From Parabacteroides sp. PFB2-10 (GTDB lineage: Bacteria; Bacteroidota; Bacteroidia; Bacteroidales; Tannerellaceae): 64,000 bases of DNA. Position numbers and translations under genes: made by a program. The notes under the pieces are model-generated. The model was not told the origin of the DNA and searched no databases. It worked only from the letters and a program-made list of their open reading frames with translations. This document shows, in pieces, positions 62,252 through 64,000 of this stretch (position 1 is its first letter; the number at the start of each line of letters is the position of its first letter). The stretch spans positions 248,001 through 312,000 of the forward strand of contig NZ_JARXWI010000003.1 in NCBI RefSeq assembly GCF_029893085.1, written 5' to 3'.

Positions 62252-63193
62252 TTACAATACGTTGATCTCTTTCAATACGGCATTGGTTTTGCGAACCGCT
62301 TCCGCACTCTTAACAAAGAGCTCTTTTTCTTCTGCATTCAGGTCAAGCTCAACGATCTTTTCGATACCATTCTTTCCTAAGATCACCGGAACACCGATAC
62401 AAATATCGTTTTCACCATATTCACCTTCGAGGGCAACAGAACAAGGAATCATCTTCTTCTGGTTGTGAATGATCGATTCAGCTACCAACGCTCCGGCTGC
62501 ACCCGGTGCATACCAAGCGGAAGTACCCAACAAACCGGTCAGTGTAGCACCACCTACCATAGTCGCTTTCGCTACTTCTTCCAGTTTTTCTGCACTCAAC
62601 AGCTGGCTTACAGGAATTCCTTTATAAGTAGCCAGACGGGTCAATGGAATCATTGTTGTATCTCCGTGTCCGCCGATTACCATGCCTTCTACTTCGTTTG
62701 CATTGCAACCCAAAGCCTGAGACAGATAATACTTGAAGCGAGAACCATCCAAAGCACCACCCATACCGATGATACGGTTCTTAGGCAAACCTAATGATTT
62801 CAGGGCAAGATAGGTCATTGTGTCCATCGGATTAGAGATAACCACGAGGATCGCATCCGGTGAATATTTCAGGGCGTTTTCAGCTACACTCTTTACGATA
62901 CCGGCATTCACACCGATCAATTCTTCGCGGGTCATACCCGGTTTACGCGGAATACCTGAAGTAATGATGATGACATCAGAACCGGCTGTTTTCGCATAAT
63001 CATTGGTGCAACCAACAACCGTCGTGTCAAAACCCAACAATTGAGCGGTTTGCATCATATCCATTGCTTTTCCTTCGGAAACGCCTTCCTTCACATCCAA
63101 CATGATCACTTCATCTGCCACCTCATTGAAGGCAAGAACATTCGCGCAGGTTGCGCCCACATTACCGGCGCCTACAACTGTTACCTTAGACAT
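62252..63193 (-). CDS. mdh: Malate dehydrogenase
   Basis: This 313-residue NAD-dependent enzyme of the lactate/malate dehydrogenase family has the Rossmann motif GAGNVG (8-13). An acidic residue follows in MLDVKEG (Asp33), as expected for NAD preference. Substrate Arg residues lie in GIPRKPGM and GSRFKYYL, and the catalytic His is in VIGGHGDTTM. It interconverts malate and oxaloacetate, in gut anaerobes mainly for the reductive branch to succinate. It stands alone with its own promoter and terminator. Confidence 0.96.
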   Translation of the reverse strand: MSKVTVVGAGNVGATCANVLAFNEVADEVIMLDVKEGVSEGKAMDMMQTAQLLGFDTTVVGCTNDYAKTAGSDVIIITSGIPRKPGMTREELIGVNAGIVKSVAENALKYSPDAILVVISNPMDTMTYLALKSLGLPKNRIIGMGGALDGSRFKYYLSQALGCNANEVEGMVIGGHGDTTMIPLTRLATYKGIPVSQLLSAEKLEEVAKATMVGGATLTGLLGTSAWYAPGAAGALVAESIIHNQKKMIPCSVALEGEYGENDICIGVPVILGKNGIEKIVELDLNAEEKELFVKSAEAVRKTNAVLKEINVL

Positions 63194-63249
63194 AATTAAT
63201 ACGTTTTATTTGTTTTACATTAGACAATATCCATCACTTAAAAACCACG

Positions 63250-63257
63250 CAAAGTTA
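63250..63257 (-). promoter_or_regulatory. Promoter -7 box for mdh
   Basis: It reads TAACTTTG on the minus strand, an exact match, giving a leader of about 50 nt. Confidence 0.5.
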
Positions 63258-63399
63258 CGATGTATAAACGAATAAAGAAATTTTTCCATATTTTATTTTG
63301 TCGGGTTGTATTAAATAACGCTAAATATCCAAAGCCTTTTTGCCCTCCCCTTCGGCATATCCTAATGCCCTCTTTTTCATAGAAGTCATAGAAGAATGA

Positions 63400-63439
63400 A
63401 ATCGGGTATAGCTTATGCCCCGGCAAGCTATACCCGATT
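63400..63439. other. Orphan 15-bp hairpin
   Basis: AATCGGGTATAGCTT / AAGCTATACCCGATT with a 10-nt loop. No gene ends nearby on the plus strand; it sits directly beside the decayed repeat copy. It may be a terminator for a lost gene or part of a mobile repeat unit. Confidence 0.5.
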
Positions 63440-63448
63440 ATCATTTTG

Positions 63449-63558
63449 ATAGCAAAACAGCCTTTTCGCTTTACAATATGATATGTTAAAAATGAATAAT
63501 CACTTAGCCGGAGGCGTAACGCAAATGCTTCTCCCGAAAGTTTGTCTTCAAACACCCC
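63449..63558 (-). repeat. Dispersed intergenic repeat, decayed copy E (inverted)
   Basis: In reverse orientation the landmarks are still visible: AGCAAAACAGCCTTTTCGCT for the palindrome, GATATGTTAAAAATGA for the linker and CTTCTCCCGAAAGTTTGTC for the hairpin region. About 25 extra bases lie between linker and hairpin. It lies back to back with copy D, 5 bp away. Confidence 0.55.
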
Positions 63559-63563
63559 ACTAT

Positions 63564-63747
63564 AATGTAAACAAACGTTAATTTGACTATTTCCGACGAA
63601 ACCCCTAATTTACGATTTGTAATTTCGGCGGGACTTTGCGCGCAAAAAAGCGGGAGTTTGAAGACAAACTCCCGGGAGAAACACTTTTTAACGTATGGGA
63701 TTGTAAGCAAAACGGGCGTTTTGCTTACAATCCGCATTTTAACATTT
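63564..63747 (+). repeat. Dispersed intergenic repeat, copy D
   Basis: A complete copy. The hairpin GGGAGTTTG-AAGA-CAAACTCCC (63652-63673) is perfect with A6 (63644-63649); the long palindrome has 17-bp arms around GG. Its right end overlaps the stop codon of the minus-strand membrane protein by 2 bp, so that gene would end straight into it. Confidence 0.92.
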
Positions 63748-63994
63748 ACTCCTTATCCTTCTTATTGATCTTTATTTCGATAATAAAAGCAATCAACAGA
63801 CCGATGCCACCGAATAACAGAACAGATGCGCCATAGAGAACAGAAGCAATCTCGCGTCTGTACCATTCGTTGCCTTCGATGATATCAGCAAGTCCAATAT
63901 GCAGAAAAAAAGCGACCAATAGCCCTAAACCTATTCCGGCCATTAGAAATCCAACCTTTAAGGCGCTAAAAGAGAATCGATTGAAACTGGGCAT
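63746..63994 (-). CDS. Small two-helix membrane protein, hypothetical
   Basis: This 82-residue protein has two hydrophobic helices (about 12-33 and 52-72) separated by a charged loop (IIEGNEWYRREI) and a Lys/Asp-rich tail ending KKDKE. I do not recognise the family. The start at 63994 is 6 bp from the window edge, so an upstream start cannot be excluded. The stop lies within repeat copy D, which would act as its terminator. Confidence 0.65.
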   Translation of the reverse strand: MPSFNRFSFSALKVGFLMAGIGLGLLVAFFLHIGLADIIEGNEWYRREIASVLYGASVLLFGGIGLLIAFIIEIKINKKDKE

Positions 63995-64000
63995 CGTTAG

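Larger units (their letters stand above)
63194..63745. other. 552-bp gap with promoter, hairpin and two repeat copies
   Basis: It contains the mdh promoter (63250-63257), a 15-bp hairpin (63400-63439), a decayed inverted repeat copy (63449-63558) and repeat copy D (63564-63747). A possible 105-codon minus-strand frame (63238-63555) runs through the decayed copy and is not believed to be a gene. Confidence 0.65.

Noticed and set aside
63238-63555. 105-codon minus-strand frame upstream of mdh
   Set aside because: It passes through a decayed repeat copy, an orphan hairpin and the mdh promoter; no recognisable features.
1-64000. CRISPR arrays, prophage, insertion sequences
   Set aside because: No regularly spaced direct repeats, transposase, integrase or phage genes were seen; the only dispersed repeat family is the ~185-bp intergenic element.

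Overview
The window comes from a gut-type member of the order Bacteroidales, most likely a Parabacteroides or a close relative. The evidence is several SusC/SusD pairs, a hybrid two-component (HTCS) regulator, Bacteroidetes-type promoters (TAnnTTTG, sometimes with TTTG 19-21 bp upstream), a Por-type C-terminal sorting domain, and a dispersed intergenic repeat that I associate with Parabacteroides from memory.

Region by region. (1) 1-20429 is a xylan-utilisation locus. On the minus strand lie a GH43 lipoprotein, two SusC/SusD pairs, a surface lipoprotein and a GH10 xylanase carrying internal carbohydrate-binding modules, in the order known as xusA-xusB-xusC-xusD-xusE-xyn10A. A cut-off secreted esterase follows. 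A divergent HTCS gene is the likely xylan sensor, and the 1.07 kb between it and the GH43 gene holds six TGTTACAT-type sites. (2) 20440-27198 holds an outer-membrane beta-barrel protein divergent from a histidine kinase/response regulator pair, a soluble GAF/PAS histidine kinase and a small TSCPD protein. (3) 27277-30855 is a housekeeping cluster (folC, MFS transporter, ispE). (4) 30944-35680 is an orphan SusC/SusD pair. (5) 36383-40090 holds a serine hydrolase divergent from a patatin fused to a POTRA/barrel. (6) 40223-52623 holds a small lipoprotein, a 3225-residue multi-domain secreted protein with a type IX sorting domain, and a membrane-anchored TPR/AraC regulator. (7) Two identical tRNA-Arg(ACG) genes follow, then a ThiC-family protein that has lost the C-terminal Fe-S motif, a patatin and a two-component system. 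The two-component system is divergent from a DUF362 / membrane polyferredoxin operon. (8) The right end holds a hotdog thioesterase, a serine hydrolase lipoprotein, malate dehydrogenase and a small membrane protein.

How they work together. The xylan locus reads as a complete circuit: a periplasmic sensor, TonB-dependent import, surface binding and depolymerisation. A roughly 185 bp repeat occurs four times, with a fifth decayed copy. It carries a long palindrome and a hairpin followed by six T residues. In three copies it lies just past the stop of a minus-strand gene and faces it as a terminator would; in the fourth it faces the HTCS gene from upstream. This suggests a dispersed terminator or insulator module.

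The least ordinary items are the ThiC-like protein without its radical-SAM cysteines, the giant sorting-domain protein with a small lipoprotein made of one of its own domains, the NapH-NapG-like fusion with an internal twin-arginine segment, the TGTTACAT cluster and the dispersed repeat. All family assignments were made by reading the sequence; no database search was run.
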